The position numbers and the translations under genes were made by a program. Positions 33,701-43,010 of a DNA stretch of 64,000 nt are shown here, piece after piece. How positions within the stretch are numbered: the stretch's first letter is position 1; the number at the start of each line of letters is the position of its first letter. This stretch comes from UBA4660 sp034408895 (GTDB taxonomy: Bacteria; Bacteroidota; Bacteroidia; Flavobacteriales_D; Sanyastnellaceae), in NCBI GenBank assembly GCA_034408895.1, contig JAWXCI010000084.1, positions 1 to 64,000 of the forward strand, written 5' to 3'. A model generated the notes under the pieces. The model did no database searches and had not been told where the DNA came from. It saw nothing but the letters and a program-made list of their open reading frames with translations.

Positions 33701-33916
33701 GAGTGTTTTGTAAGCAGGGTTTTCATATTGTCAGAACTTTTGCCAGAGGTTAGAACAAATGGCTGCGTTGGGGCGCAATTTAATGGAAGCAATTAGCCTG
33801 ACCTTTCAGCCTGTGGGCACGTGTCCTCATTATCATGTTGAACTCGCAAGAAATAAGAGGTGGTAATCCGGCATCATCCTGCCAACTATCATTGCCTCCC
33901 AATTCCACCAGTCAAC
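33701..33916. other. Divergent gap between the desaturase and glmM genes
   Basis: The 216 bp gap must hold promoters for both genes. TATCATTG about 20 nt before the glmM start is a weak TAnnTTTG match. No palindromic operator was recognised. Confidence 0.35.
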
Positions 33917-35311
33917 ATGACACTCATTAAATCCATCTCCGGAATCCGCGGCACCATCGGAGGTAAACAAGGTGACAATCTCACGCCCATTGATGTGGTG
34001 AAATTCGCCAGTGCATTTGCGGAATTGATCCGGAAAAAAAATCTTGCACAAAAAATAAAAATAGTGGTGGGAAGGGATGCAAGAATTTCGGGTGAGATGG
34101 TAAGTTCACTTGTCATTTCCACCTTGAACGGTATGGGTGCTGATGTAGTGGATCTCGGATTGACAACCACGCCCACGGTTGAAATTGCGGTGCCTGAAGA
34201 AAACGCTCATGCCGGCATCATCATCACCGCAAGCCATAATCCCAAACAATGGAATGCGCTGAAATTGCTGAATGAAAAAGGTGAATTCATAAGTGCAGAG
34301 GAAGGGGCGGAAGTGCTGCGAATTGCAGAATCATCGGATTTGGAATTTGCAGAAGTAGACGCACTTGGCAAAACAAGAATGGCCACTTACCTTAAACGGC
34401 ACATTGAAAAAATTCTTGACCTCCAGTTGGTAAACAGGCAGGCCATTTCAGCGGCAGGTTTTTCAGTTGCGGTAGATGGCGTAAATTCATCGGGAGGATT
34501 TTATGTGCCTGAGTTGTTGCGTGCACTGGGTGTGCAAACTATTCATGAACTCTACTGCACACCGGATGGAAATTTTCCGCACAACCCGGAACCACTTCCT
34601 GAAAACCTCACCGAAATTTCAAAACTTGTAAAGGAAAAAAAATGTAATCTTGGAATTGTGGTTGACCCCGATGTGGATCGCCTTGCGCTGATTTGCGAAG
34701 ATGGAAGCATGTTCGGTGAAGAGTACACCCTTGTGGCAGTGAGTGATTATGTGTTGACCCACACACCGGGCAATACGGTGAGCAATCTTTCATCCACGCG
34801 CGCACTGCGAGACATTACGGAAGCGCGCGGCCTCCGCTATGAGGCAACTGCAGTAGGAGAGGTGCATGTGGTGGCGGGGATGAAAGAAATAAATGCCTTA
34901 ATGGGTGGTGAAGGAAACGGTGGCATCATTTATCCCGAACTTCATTACGGAAGAGATGCGCTGGTCGGAATTGCATTGTTCCTTTCGCATCTTGCCCAAT
35001 CAAAAATGAAAATGACTGCGATGCGCGATAGCTATCCGCGCTATGTCATTTCCAAAAACAAAATTGAACTGCAGGAGGGTATGGATGTGGACAAAATTCT
35101 TTTTGAAGTGCAGCATCTTTTTCCCGAAGCCAGGGTGAATACTACGGACGGAGTGAAACTCGATTTCGAACATGAATGGGTTCACCTGCGCAAGAGCAAT
35201 ACAGAACCCATCATCCGCATCTACGCGGAGAGTTCTTCAAAAGAAAATGCCGATGCACTGGCTAAAAAAGTGATGAAGGCCATTAATGAGACCGCAGACC
35301 ATAAACGATAG
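33917..35311 (+). CDS. glmM: Phosphoglucosamine mutase-type alpha-D-phosphohexomutase
   Basis: The protein is 464 aa from ATG 33917 (the frame is open from 33860, but MTLIKSISGIRGTIGG is the family N-terminus). The phospho-serine loop is TASHNP (Ser106). Metal ligands are in DPDVDRLAL, the sugar-binding loop is GEGNGGIIYPE and the C-terminal phosphate loop is RKSNTEPIIRIY. It converts glucosamine-6-phosphate to glucosamine-1-phosphate for peptidoglycan and LPS precursors. The length and loops fit the Bacteroidota GlmM branch, although some relatives act as phosphomannomutases, so the substrate is inferred. Confidence 0.88.
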   Translation: MTLIKSISGIRGTIGGKQGDNLTPIDVVKFASAFAELIRKKNLAQKIKIVVGRDARISGEMVSSLVISTLNGMGADVVDLGLTTTPTVEIAVPEENAHAGIIITASHNPKQWNALKLLNEKGEFISAEEGAEVLRIAESSDLEFAEVDALGKTRMATYLKRHIEKILDLQLVNRQAISAAGFSVAVDGVNSSGGFYVPELLRALGVQTIHELYCTPDGNFPHNPEPLPENLTEISKLVKEKKCNLGIVVDPDVDRLALICEDGSMFGEEYTLVAVSDYVLTHTPGNTVSNLSSTRALRDITEARGLRYEATAVGEVHVVAGMKEINALMGGEGNGGIIYPELHYGRDALVGIALFLSHLAQSKMKMTAMRDSYPRYVISKNKIELQEGMDVDKILFEVQHLFPEARVNTTDGVKLDFEHEWVHLRKSNTEPIIRIYAESSSKENADALAKKVMKAINETADHKR

Positions 35312-35360
35312 TCCATAGTCCATGTCGACAGGCAGTCTTCCGTCTTCGATCATCCGTCTT

Positions 35361-35522
35361 AGAGCCTGTTCATTAGCTATTCAATGATGTGTTTCGAGGG
35401 CATTTTTCATTCAATCGAAGTCAAAAAATCAGGGCATAGTGGCGCTATGTTTTTATTTTTTGACAAAGAGTAGGCAGGAAAGGCACCGAAATGGGCATTT
35501 TAATAGATTATGAGCAGGCTCT
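35361..35522. mobile_element. MITE-like element with terminal and internal inverted repeats
   Basis: The 162-bp element begins AGAGCCTGTTCAT and ends ATGAGCAGGCTCT, which are reverse complements except for one base; weaker pairing continues inward (CTATT / AATAG). Inside, 35420-35439 and 35445-35464 form a long AT-rich hairpin around TGGCG. It has no coding capacity. Imperfect terminal repeats without a transposase fit a miniature transposable element. A target-site duplication could not be assigned with confidence. It ends about 30 nt before the cysteine desulfurase start. Confidence 0.7.
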
Positions 35523-35537
35523 TTGGACTTTTCTCCC

Positions 35538-35545
35538 CAATTTTG
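35538..35545 (+). promoter_or_regulatory. Possible -7 box CAATTTTG before the cysteine desulfurase gene
   Basis: This is one mismatch from TAnnTTTG and lies 7 nt before the ATG at 35553, just outside the right end of the MITE-like element. A transcript from it would have almost no leader. Confidence 0.3.
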
Positions 35546-35552
35546 CCCCGCA

Positions 35553-36698
35553 ATGAAAGTTTACCTCGACAACGCAGCCACTACACCTATTGATAAAGAA
35601 GTGCTGGAAACGATGATGCCGTTTTTCACGGAGCATTTCGGCAATCCATCTTCCACACATGCCTTCGGTCGCAAGACCAAAACGGCTATTGAAAATGCAA
35701 GGCGCACCGTGGCGAAAATCCTGAACTGTACTCCTGGTGAGGTGTACTTCACATCGGGCGGAACCGAAGCGGATAACCTTGCCATGCATGCTGCCATCCG
35801 CGATTTGGGTTGTGTACACATCATCACTTCGGAAATTGAGCATAGTGCGGTAATAAAAACCGCACAACTGCTGGCTGAACAAGGCAGGGCGAAACTCAGT
35901 TTTGTAAAACTGAAGCCCGATGGTCATGTGGATTTGGAAGACCTTGAACACCTGCTTGCATCCAACGAAAAATGTTATGTAACCCTGATGCATGCCAACA
36001 ATGAAATAGGGAATGTGTTGCCCATTAAAACGGTGGGCGAGTTGTGCCATAAGTACGGAGCCATTTTTCACAGTGACACGGTGCAAACTATGGGTCACTT
36101 CCCTTTTGATTTAAAAAAACTCCACATCCATTTTCTAAACGCATCGGCACACAAGTTTCATGGCCCCAAGGGTGTCGGCTTTATGTATGTGAACCGTGTT
36201 GTGAAAATTCACCCCAGCATAACCGGTGGAGGGCAGGAGCGTGGCCTGCGCGGTGGTACCGAAAATCTTTATGGAATTGTGGGCCTGGCCAAAGCTCTCG
36301 AATTGTGCCACGCTCAACTGGAAGAACACAGGCTGCATGTGAGTGGGCTGAAACAATATATGATTGCACAACTGGAAGAAAAAATTCCCGGTGTGGAGTT
36401 CAATGGTGATACAAAATCTGCGGATAGTCTTTACACCGTTCTCAGTGTAACTTTTCCTGAAAACCAGAATGCCGACATGATGCTTTTCCTGCTCGACCTG
36501 GAGGGCATAGCGTGCAGCGGTGGCAGTGCCTGTTCAAGCGGTGCCGCAAAAGGTTCGCATGTGCTTACGGCATTGGGCGCATTGAAAACACATCGCGCGA
36601 GCCTTCGGTTTTCGTTCAGCCGTTTCACTTCCAAAAAGGAAATTGACTATGTGGTGGAAAAAATCGGGGAGTTGTGCAGGGTTGAGGTGCAGGTATAA
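35553..36698 (+). CDS. Cysteine desulfurase (NifS/IscS class)
   Basis: The protein is 381 aa from ATG 35553 (MKVYLDNAATTPID). It is a PLP-dependent fold-type I enzyme that takes sulfur from cysteine for Fe-S cluster or thio-nucleoside synthesis. Key residues are the THAFGRK segment, the TSGGTEADN phosphate-binding loop, HSAV stacking histidine 97, SDTVQ, and Lys201 in SAHKFHGPKG, which forms the Schiff base. Cys327 in SGGSACSSG carries the persulfide. The short active-site loop with a CSSG motif is that of class I (IscS/NifS) enzymes. No Fe-S scaffold genes are adjacent, so the pathway partner is not visible. Confidence 0.92.
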   Translation: MKVYLDNAATTPIDKEVLETMMPFFTEHFGNPSSTHAFGRKTKTAIENARRTVAKILNCTPGEVYFTSGGTEADNLAMHAAIRDLGCVHIITSEIEHSAVIKTAQLLAEQGRAKLSFVKLKPDGHVDLEDLEHLLASNEKCYVTLMHANNEIGNVLPIKTVGELCHKYGAIFHSDTVQTMGHFPFDLKKLHIHFLNASAHKFHGPKGVGFMYVNRVVKIHPSITGGGQERGLRGGTENLYGIVGLAKALELCHAQLEEHRLHVSGLKQYMIAQLEEKIPGVEFNGDTKSADSLYTVLSVTFPENQNADMMLFLLDLEGIACSGGSACSSGAAKGSHVLTALGALKTHRASLRFSFSRFTSKKEIDYVVEKIGELCRVEVQV

Positions 36699-37206
36699 AG
36701 CAAGGGCACCTTTAATGTTTATTTTCCGTTCGATGGCCCATCCCTCCCCTCAGTTATTAGCGGCACAAATCTTCCCGCCTCCCGCTCCTCCTTAGATGGA
36801 TGAATTTTTTGTCAAAACAAGTTTCCGGTAATTCTAACTTGTCCACCCGTGAAATGAACGAGCGTACCCGTAATTTGGTCGGGTGTACCCGTAATTTGAA
36901 CGTGTAAACAGACACGGGCAGTGGCAAAATGGCATCATGGGCTTGCAAGTACCGCATAACACGCAGCTCGGCTCACCAATCTTGCCTTTAGTCGAAATAG
37001 TTGAACATATATTCCCGAAAATTTGGTTGGTTGAACACATTTCCTGCGTTTGTCTGGAGCGAGGAAGTGGGAATAGCGGTGGTGGGGGAAGTGTGATGAA
37101 TTGATTTATGATAAATGATTTATGGTTTTCTAAACCACAATGGAAATAACGGAGGCATCCGAAAATCCTTAATAGAGTAGGCGAGCAATCAAAAACCAAT
37201 ATCAAA
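36699..37206. other. 508-bp gene-free region with a short tandem repeat
   Basis: No credible gene was found. The region holds the 21-nt tandem repeat (36846-36908), a simple GATTTATGATAAATGATTTATGG repetition near 37104-37128 and a small TGGTTT/AAACCA hairpin near 37121. A 123-aa - strand frame exists but has no family features. It opens the decayed stretch that continues to about 39.8 kb. Confidence 0.5.
36846..36908. repeat. 21-nt tandem repeat, three units
   Basis: Three consecutive 21-nt units each begin CCCGT: 36846-36866, 36867-36887 and 36888-36908. Units 2 and 3 share CCCGTAATTTG exactly, and unit 1 is more diverged. Read on the - strand the period gives a 7-residue pattern (SNYGYTR-like). 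It is not part of a recognised gene. Confidence 0.7.
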
Positions 37207-38444
37207 ATGCGACTATTACTAACTACAATTCTTTTGGCCTGTTGCTTACATTCAATATCTCAAGTGGTCATTTGGGACCCGGTTATTTCATACGGTAACC
37301 CCGGTTCTAGCCAAATGACAGGCGATTATATCACCCTTGACCAGACCATTTACGCCTATACTCTCAAAATAACGTCCTCTACAAATTTTGATCCTGCAAC
37401 TCACATCAATTTCCTGAAAATTAATGGAACAACATATCAGTTCAATTCAAATATTCTAGGGTGGCAGTTCACACCTGATGTAACTGGTAACTTGCCAATT
37501 GAACTTTCTGTCATTATGCCTCCGCAACTACAATGTGGTCAATCATCGGTGATACATTTTGAATTATGGCGTAAGAGCCTTTTCAGAGACTTGTTGCTGG
37601 ATGACTCGTATGTTTTGTTTACCTATCCTTCAGGTTTCATAGCCGGACCGAAAGCCGAGTGTGGTGGTACTACGGCTTCCTTTGCCATTGTTCGTGAAAT
37701 CAATACATCGGGTACATTTACGTGGTCATGCAACACTGCGGGCTGGTTGATAAATGGCTCTGCTCCTCCTGTCAACACAAAAAGCTTAACGTTAAATGTC
37801 ACATCGCCCTTTGGCGCTCCAAGCCAAACATCACTGACGGTTCAGGGAGGCAATCTATGTAGTACATTGAATACAAGCATGACAAGTACAACACCAAGTA
37901 CGCCAGTCATAGTAACAGTGGGGCAGGCGGGACAATCGTGCTTGTTTTCTGCCAGTATCAGTCCCGTTCAGTACACCCAGAACTATACCTGGCAATGGAA
38001 TTTCGGGAGCAGTGCCACGTATGCAAATTCTCAAACAACTTCCGCTACCCTTATGCCTGAGTTGATCCAAGCAAATACGCAATACTGGATCAGGGTAAAG
38101 GCCAACAATGAATGCGGGTCAAGTGCCTGGCGATACAAATCAGGAACAACACCTAATGAACCTGAAGGATGCCTGAAAAGTTTACAATTTGATTCAACCG
38201 AAACTGCGGAAGTGCTGTCAGTCTTTCCCAATCCTGCCATCAACTTTTGATTGTTGACTCACCTGTGTCTGAAATTATAACCGTTGTTGTTTTTTCATTT
38301 GAGGGTAAAATTCTGTTTGAAGATTTCTGCAATAAGGAAACCAACCGCTATGAACTGGACGTGTAGAATTTCTGCCCTTCACTGTATGTGGTTGTTGTCC
38401 GAACATCAAAACACACCCACTATTCAAAGGTCATAGTTCAGTAA
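37207..38444 (+). pseudogene. T9SS cargo-like protein with frameshifted C-terminal sorting domain
   Basis: The first 347 codons (37207-38250) are intact. They encode a signal peptide (MRLLLTTILLACCLHSISQ), beta-rich domains and a PKD/fibronectin-like part (YTWQWNFGSSATYAN, QYWIRVKANNECGSS), and reach the start of a type A sorting domain (VLSVFPNPAINF), then stop at TGA 38248. The rest of the sorting domain continues in another frame from 38247 (LIVDSPVSEIITVVVFSFEGKILFEDF and so on), is broken again by TAG 38364 and ends at 38444 (YSKVIVQ). Two lesions, one a frameshift and one a nonsense codon, show decay. If expressed, the 347 aa product would lack the signal for surface attachment. Confidence 0.8.
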
Positions 38445-38490
38445 TTTTGGCTGCCGGCACTTAGCCGCATTATGAAAAGAATCTGGCAAA

Positions 38491-38748
38491 ATGGACAAAC
38501 TACTAACGGGAGGGCATTGGGCAATTAAATGCGCACTAGTCAATCTGCCTGTAGGTTTTCATGAAATAAACACAGAACTGTTCATCATCAACATGCAAGG
38601 CCAAGAAGTGGCAAGACAATCACTTTCACCTTCATCATTTATTGCCCCAGTGCAAGTAGATGTTTCAAAACTTGCAAGCGGAGTTTACACGGTGCATTGG
38701 GTAGATGGAAGTAAGTGGTATGATAGTGTGAAACTTATCAAACAGTAA
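38491..38748 (+). pseudogene. Orphan T9SS sorting-domain fragment
   Basis: The 85 aa frame carries the back part of a type A sorting domain: ELFIINMQGQEVARQSL, VDVSKLASGVYTVHWVDG and KLIKQ at the end. There is no signal peptide, and the NPxxx start of the domain is missing. It is the tail of a lost T9SS cargo gene, next to the frameshifted cargo upstream. It does not continue that gene, because that one already has its own sorting-domain remnant. Confidence 0.7.
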
Positions 38749-39090
38749 CAACTGCCAAGGACTACAGCAGCTTGCCTCTTTCAATGGATGGGCATGCAGT
38801 GCAAACCGAGAAGGTTGTGATTGAATAACGGCCAAGCTACCTCACATCCTTGCACGTGTATTCAGATTCACTTGCCGTATCAGTTTTCGTAAAATTGATT
38901 CTTCAATTCGCGCAGTACAATACCTTGTTTGCATGGTGCAAGAGGGTACGGTGGTGGGGCACAAGCAGGTGGTAGTGGAGCATTAGTCAGCACAGGATTG
39001 GTCAACGTACCAGTGCAGTTGCTTTTCCTCATTGAACCCGTACACCAATCTTCACCCCCGCCCGCTGAAAAAATTTCCAACCTATGATAG
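38749..39090. other. 342-bp gap with no confident gene
   Basis: The gap lies between two gene remnants. A - strand frame (38880-39155) with a Pro/Cys-rich tail is open but has no recognisable domain and overlaps the MscS remnant. Probably decayed sequence. Confidence 0.4.
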
Positions 39091-39767
39091 CAAGTCTGCC
39101 ACATTATCCTCTTCATTCGCAAAGTGAAATCCTTCAACCTTTTGAAACTTGTCATTTACCTGTCCGCCATTGCGGCACTTGTGCTGCTAAAGGAATAGTA
39201 CAACTACATCACCTCGCTGCTCGACCTGCCCGAAAAATTTGAACACACCCTCTACCGCATCCTCATCGCATTCTGCACAATAGAAAGTGTGCGCATCATC
39301 ATCGTGCTCACCTACCGCCCCCAGAATTCAAAAAGTATAAAAGACAATTTCACCATTGGGGTAACACACGCGTCTAAAATTCTTTATGGTGTAATGGCTG
39401 TGGTGCTGGTGCTTTCCATGTTCAACATCAATGTGAAGGAAGCCATCACCTCCCTTAGCCTTATAGCCGCAGCGCTGGTACTCATCACCAAAGACTATAT
39501 CTCAAACCTGATCAACGGCATGTACCTCACCTTTAATAAAGTGATAAACATTGGCGACCAGGTTCAGGTAGGATTGCAGAAAGGAAAAATAGTTGACATC
39601 ACCCTAACCAATGTTCACCTGCTAAATGATGATGACGATATTATTTACATACCCAACAACACCGTGTTCAGTACGGACATTATCAACTACACCGGGCGCG
39701 AGTTGTAAAAAAAAGCAGCATTGATTTCGAAGTGGAGGTGAAGTGCATACCTGAGGTGGAAGTGTGA
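39091..39767 (+). pseudogene. Broken MscS-type mechanosensitive channel gene
   Basis: The reading frame starts without a start codon after TAG 39088 and gives CHIILFIRKVKSFNLLKLV, then a nonsense TAG at 39196. It resumes through membrane helices to AVVLVLSMFNINVKEAITSL and the MscS beta-domain motif (ISNLINGMYLTFNKVINIGDQVQVGLQKGKIVDI). A frameshift in the A-run at about 39708 moves the end (KKSSIDFEVEVKCIPEVEV) to another frame, which stops at 39767. The C-terminal cytosolic domain is missing. Three lesions make a working channel impossible. Confidence 0.82.
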
Positions 39768-39916
39768 GAATGATGTTAACAAGCATTGAGATTTGTTGAA
39801 TCGCGGCACCCAAAACCAATTTCCCAAACAATTCAAAAACTCCGCTCCCGGTAGGGTAATCTCACCAGCCATAGTATTTTGGCCGCTCATTTAAAAAAAC
39901 CAAATCCAATTTCAGA

Positions 39917-41905
39917 ATGAAAAAAATTTCTATTCTTATTTGCACACTCGCAATAGCATTCAACACAGTTGCACAGCAACCCAAGTTAAGTCACGAGGCT
40001 TCTTATGCTCCTAAAGTCTTATCGCATAACACTCAGCAATTTGTTTCTCATCCGCAAATCACTGCTGACCAATATCGCGGAGGTGATTTTTTCTACGAGG
40101 ATTTCTCTAACGGTCTGGATGGCTCTACTGTCTATGGAGCATGGACGGTGAGCGACAATGCTGACAACACCACGTGGCATATTGCCACTGACTCAGGACC
40201 TGAGGGACAATACACAGGTGACGCAGACGGGCTGGATTCTGAAACGGAAGACAACGGCTGGATGATTTGGGATGGTGACAAATTCATCGCAGATAATCAG
40301 ACATGGCTCGATACTCAAGGTGCCTTCCTCACCTCTTTCCTCACCTCACCGGAAATCAACATGAGCGATCTTGAAACTGTATTAGTGGATTATTATCAGA
40401 CTTTTATTTACTGTTGTTACCCGTTTTCACCACTTACACTGGAAGTTTCTACCGATGGAGGAACATTGTGGACGGTTTTCCCTGCTCATGGTAATTTCGT
40501 TCAGAGCGCCAATGAATTTTCCGCCAATCCGCTGCGCACTGTGGTGGACATTTCATGCGTGGCTGCCGGAGAATCAGAAGTGATCCTGCGTTGGGCATAC
40601 AACAGCATCGAATTTGAAAGTTTCAATTTCTATTTCTGGGGACTGGATGATATTCGCATTTATGAAAATGAAGTAGTGAACGATCTTGTGATACACCAGG
40701 TGATGAATGGAGACATTTGGAACATTTGGGAATATCGCGTTACGCCTTATGAACAACGTGTACTCGCTGCCGATGGCGGTGTACTTGCCGGCATTATTTA
40801 CAGCAACATTGGCTATGAAAACCAAGACAACGTAACCGTATTGATCGAAGTACTGGATGACAATTCAAACGTAATCCACACTTTTGAAACAACTCCATTC
40901 CAAGCCACAGCCGTTAACAACAACCTGACATGTCCCGGCAACTATCAAGACACGCTTTACATCGAAACAGGTTTCGAGCCTGCCGCAATTGGTGAGTATG
41001 ATCTGCGCTTAACCATTGGTGGCGATCAGACTGATGAAGACCCCGACAATAACATGATGATGAAACACATTGTGTTTTCCACTGATGAATACGGACACGA
41101 TGATGAAAACAACCTGGACTTTCAACTTGGCTCCGGCCTGACGGCTGATACACAAGATGATCCAGACACATACAACATATTTGGTTTCGGATCTTTTTAC
41201 ACTTTTAATAATGAAGGATCAGAAATGTTTGGTGTAACGGCCCAGTTCGGTTCGAACTCCGACCAGGATACTTTTTTCGAAAGTTTCATTTTGCAGTATG
41301 ATAATACCATTGGACTTACTGCGAGCTATGATCAAAACCTGATGACATCTCATGAATTTTATTTTGCCGAAGAATGGGAAAATATTGGACCTTATTACCT
41401 GCCGTTCGATGATCCGCAAACAGCCGAAGTGGGTGTGGCATATTTCTCAGGTCTTGTCCGCAATTATGATGACGCAGGCCGCATTTCTGTTTTGATTGAA
41501 GCAGACAGTGACACAGATAACTCTACGGGAAACTATGAATACAGTGGTGCTAATGAGCCTGTATGGTTTACTGCACAAACTCATTCACCCGCAGTGCGTC
41601 TGATAGTTTCAAACCGCGTGGGCATTGATGAAACACAAATTGGTGTGGCTGATTTCAATTTATCACCAAACCCTGCCAGCACCAGCACACGAGTGAACCT
41701 TAACCTCGATCAGGCTTCATTCATTGCTTGGGAAATCCGTGATGTTACTGGCAAATTGATGGCGTACAGGAACATCGGACAGTTAGCGCAGGGCACTAGT
41801 TTTATTGACCTTGATGTTTCAACACTGGCATCAGGAAACTACACAGTTGGAATTGTGCTTAATGGCAAAAGCCGTGTCGCACGTCACTTCGAAGTAGTGA
41901 AGTAA
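39917..41905 (+). CDS. T9SS-exported protein of unknown function with type A sorting domain
   Basis: The 662 aa protein has a signal peptide (MKKISILICTLAIAFNTVAQ). A MAM/jelly-roll-like domain (about 55-250) shows EDFSNGLDGSTVYGAWTVSDNADNTTWHI, LTSPEINMSDLETVLVDYYQTF and WGLDDIRIYE. CARDB-like and other beta domains follow, and a type A sorting domain closes the protein (about 585-662; FNLSPNPASTSTRVNL, LDVSTLASGNYTVGIV, VARHFEVVK). It should cross the outer membrane through T9SS and be processed by PorU. The function is unknown; similar adhesive-looking architecture is common among Bacteroidota surface proteins. It is the only intact gene in this decayed stretch. Confidence 0.82.
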   Translation: MKKISILICTLAIAFNTVAQQPKLSHEASYAPKVLSHNTQQFVSHPQITADQYRGGDFFYEDFSNGLDGSTVYGAWTVSDNADNTTWHIATDSGPEGQYTGDADGLDSETEDNGWMIWDGDKFIADNQTWLDTQGAFLTSFLTSPEINMSDLETVLVDYYQTFIYCCYPFSPLTLEVSTDGGTLWTVFPAHGNFVQSANEFSANPLRTVVDISCVAAGESEVILRWAYNSIEFESFNFYFWGLDDIRIYENEVVNDLVIHQVMNGDIWNIWEYRVTPYEQRVLAADGGVLAGIIYSNIGYENQDNVTVLIEVLDDNSNVIHTFETTPFQATAVNNNLTCPGNYQDTLYIETGFEPAAIGEYDLRLTIGGDQTDEDPDNNMMMKHIVFSTDEYGHDDENNLDFQLGSGLTADTQDDPDTYNIFGFGSFYTFNNEGSEMFGVTAQFGSNSDQDTFFESFILQYDNTIGLTASYDQNLMTSHEFYFAEEWENIGPYYLPFDDPQTAEVGVAYFSGLVRNYDDAGRISVLIEADSDTDNSTGNYEYSGANEPVWFTAQTHSPAVRLIVSNRVGIDETQIGVADFNLSPNPASTSTRVNLNLDQASFIAWEIRDVTGKLMAYRNIGQLAQGTSFIDLDVSTLASGNYTVGIVLNGKSRVARHFEVVK

Positions 41906-41931
41906 TAGCCGGTGGAAAATATTCTTAAAAA

Positions 41932-41966
41932 AAACCGCCACGCTTGTTCAGCATGGCGGTTTTTTC
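41932..41966 (+). terminator. Intrinsic terminator after the T9SS cargo gene
   Basis: Stem AAACCGCCACGC / GCATGGCGGTTT (one G-U-type mismatch) around TTGTTCA, followed by a T-run (TTTTTTCTGTTT). It separates this gene from the PhzF gene. Confidence 0.85.
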
Positions 41967-42124
41967 TGTTTAAAATAATCCTTGTGCCCCTAAGCGTTCC
42001 CGCTCAAGCATCTCAAAAAAAGTGGGCAGTTATGGTGATCTGGTTTTTTTCCTCACTAGAATGAGCCGCTTCAATAAAGGGTTTGCAGATGAAGTTCAGC
42101 GTGTGGCTTTTATCATCAACAAAT

Positions 42125-42132
42125 TACATTCG
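42125..42132 (+). promoter_or_regulatory. Possible -7 box TACATTCG directly before the phzF-like gene
   Basis: The octamer is one base from TAnnTTTG and lies only 4 nt before ATG 42137, so the transcript would start at or next to the start codon. It also marks the in-frame ATG at 42083 as too early. Confidence 0.35.
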
Positions 42133-42136
42133 CTTC

Positions 42137-42919
42137 ATGAAAATAAAACTTTACCAGGTGGATGCCTTTACCACCAAAGTGTTTGGCGGAAATCCCGCAG
42201 CAGTGTGTCCGCTGCAACATTGGATAAGCGATGAACTGATGCAAAACATTGCAGAGGAAAACAACCTTGCCGAAACAGCATTTTATGTAAGGACAAATGA
42301 TGACTATGAAATCAGGTGGTTCACACCGAAGGCGGAAGTTGCCCTGGCAGGTCATCCCACACTTGCCACCGCATTCGTGCTCATGAATTTTGAAGGACAC
42401 CAAGGCAATGAAATTCGTTTTCAATCAAAAAGTGGTGAACTTCTGGTAAAGCGCGAAGGCGATTTCTATACGCTCAATTTTCCTGCTGATGAAATGAAGG
42501 AATTGTTGGTGACCGAACATCTCGCCCATGCATTTAATATCAAACCCCAAAAAATATTCAAGGGCAAAACAGACTTTATGTTTGTCTATCAAAACGAAAA
42601 GGAAGTGAGCGAATTGACTCCCGATTTTCGGGAAGTGGCCCGGCTTGATTCTCGAGGAGTGATATGCACCGCTCCAGGAAAAAACTCTGATTTCGTGTCA
42701 CGATTTTTTGCGCCCCAGTTGGGAATTGATGAAGACCCGGTGACTGGTTCAGCCCACACTTCGCTTATTCCTTATTGGTCGAACACTCTCAATAAGAAGG
42801 AACTCACTGCTATTCAGATTTCATGGCGCGTAGGCCATTTGCTCTGCAAAGATCTGGGTCAGCGTGTGGAAATTAGCGGTCAGGCTGTTGCTTTTATGCA
42901 GGGTGAGATTGAAGTTTAA
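42137..42919 (+). CDS. PhzF family isomerase/epimerase-like protein
   Basis: The protein is 260 aa from ATG 42137 (MKIKLYQVDAFTTKVFGGNPAAVCPL, the family N-terminus). The catalytic glutamate is Glu46 in ENNLAETAFY. Other family motifs are RWFTPKAEVALAGHPTLATA and the second-half repeat FFAPQLGIDEDPVTGSAHTSL. PhzF-type proteins have a diaminopimelate-epimerase fold and isomerise small metabolites. There is no phenazine pathway nearby, so the physiological substrate is unknown. Confidence 0.9.
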   Translation: MKIKLYQVDAFTTKVFGGNPAAVCPLQHWISDELMQNIAEENNLAETAFYVRTNDDYEIRWFTPKAEVALAGHPTLATAFVLMNFEGHQGNEIRFQSKSGELLVKREGDFYTLNFPADEMKELLVTEHLAHAFNIKPQKIFKGKTDFMFVYQNEKEVSELTPDFREVARLDSRGVICTAPGKNSDFVSRFFAPQLGIDEDPVTGSAHTSLIPYWSNTLNKKELTAIQISWRVGHLLCKDLGQRVEISGQAVAFMQGEIEV

Positions 42920-43010
42920 AGTAGGGCAATCGAATTACATCGGTACTGGAGGAATAGGTAAAACTCATGCTCGAACGGCCTCCCGTTTTACGCAATGGGA
43001 CACTTTCAAC

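Noticed and set aside
36834..37205. 123-codon - strand frame covering the 21-nt repeat
   Set aside because: Its composition is irregular, it contains the tandem repeat and no family feature was seen; more likely a chance open frame in decayed sequence.
38880..39155. 91-codon - strand frame with a Pro/Cys-rich tail
   Set aside because: It overlaps the MscS remnant on the other strand and has no recognisable start or domain.
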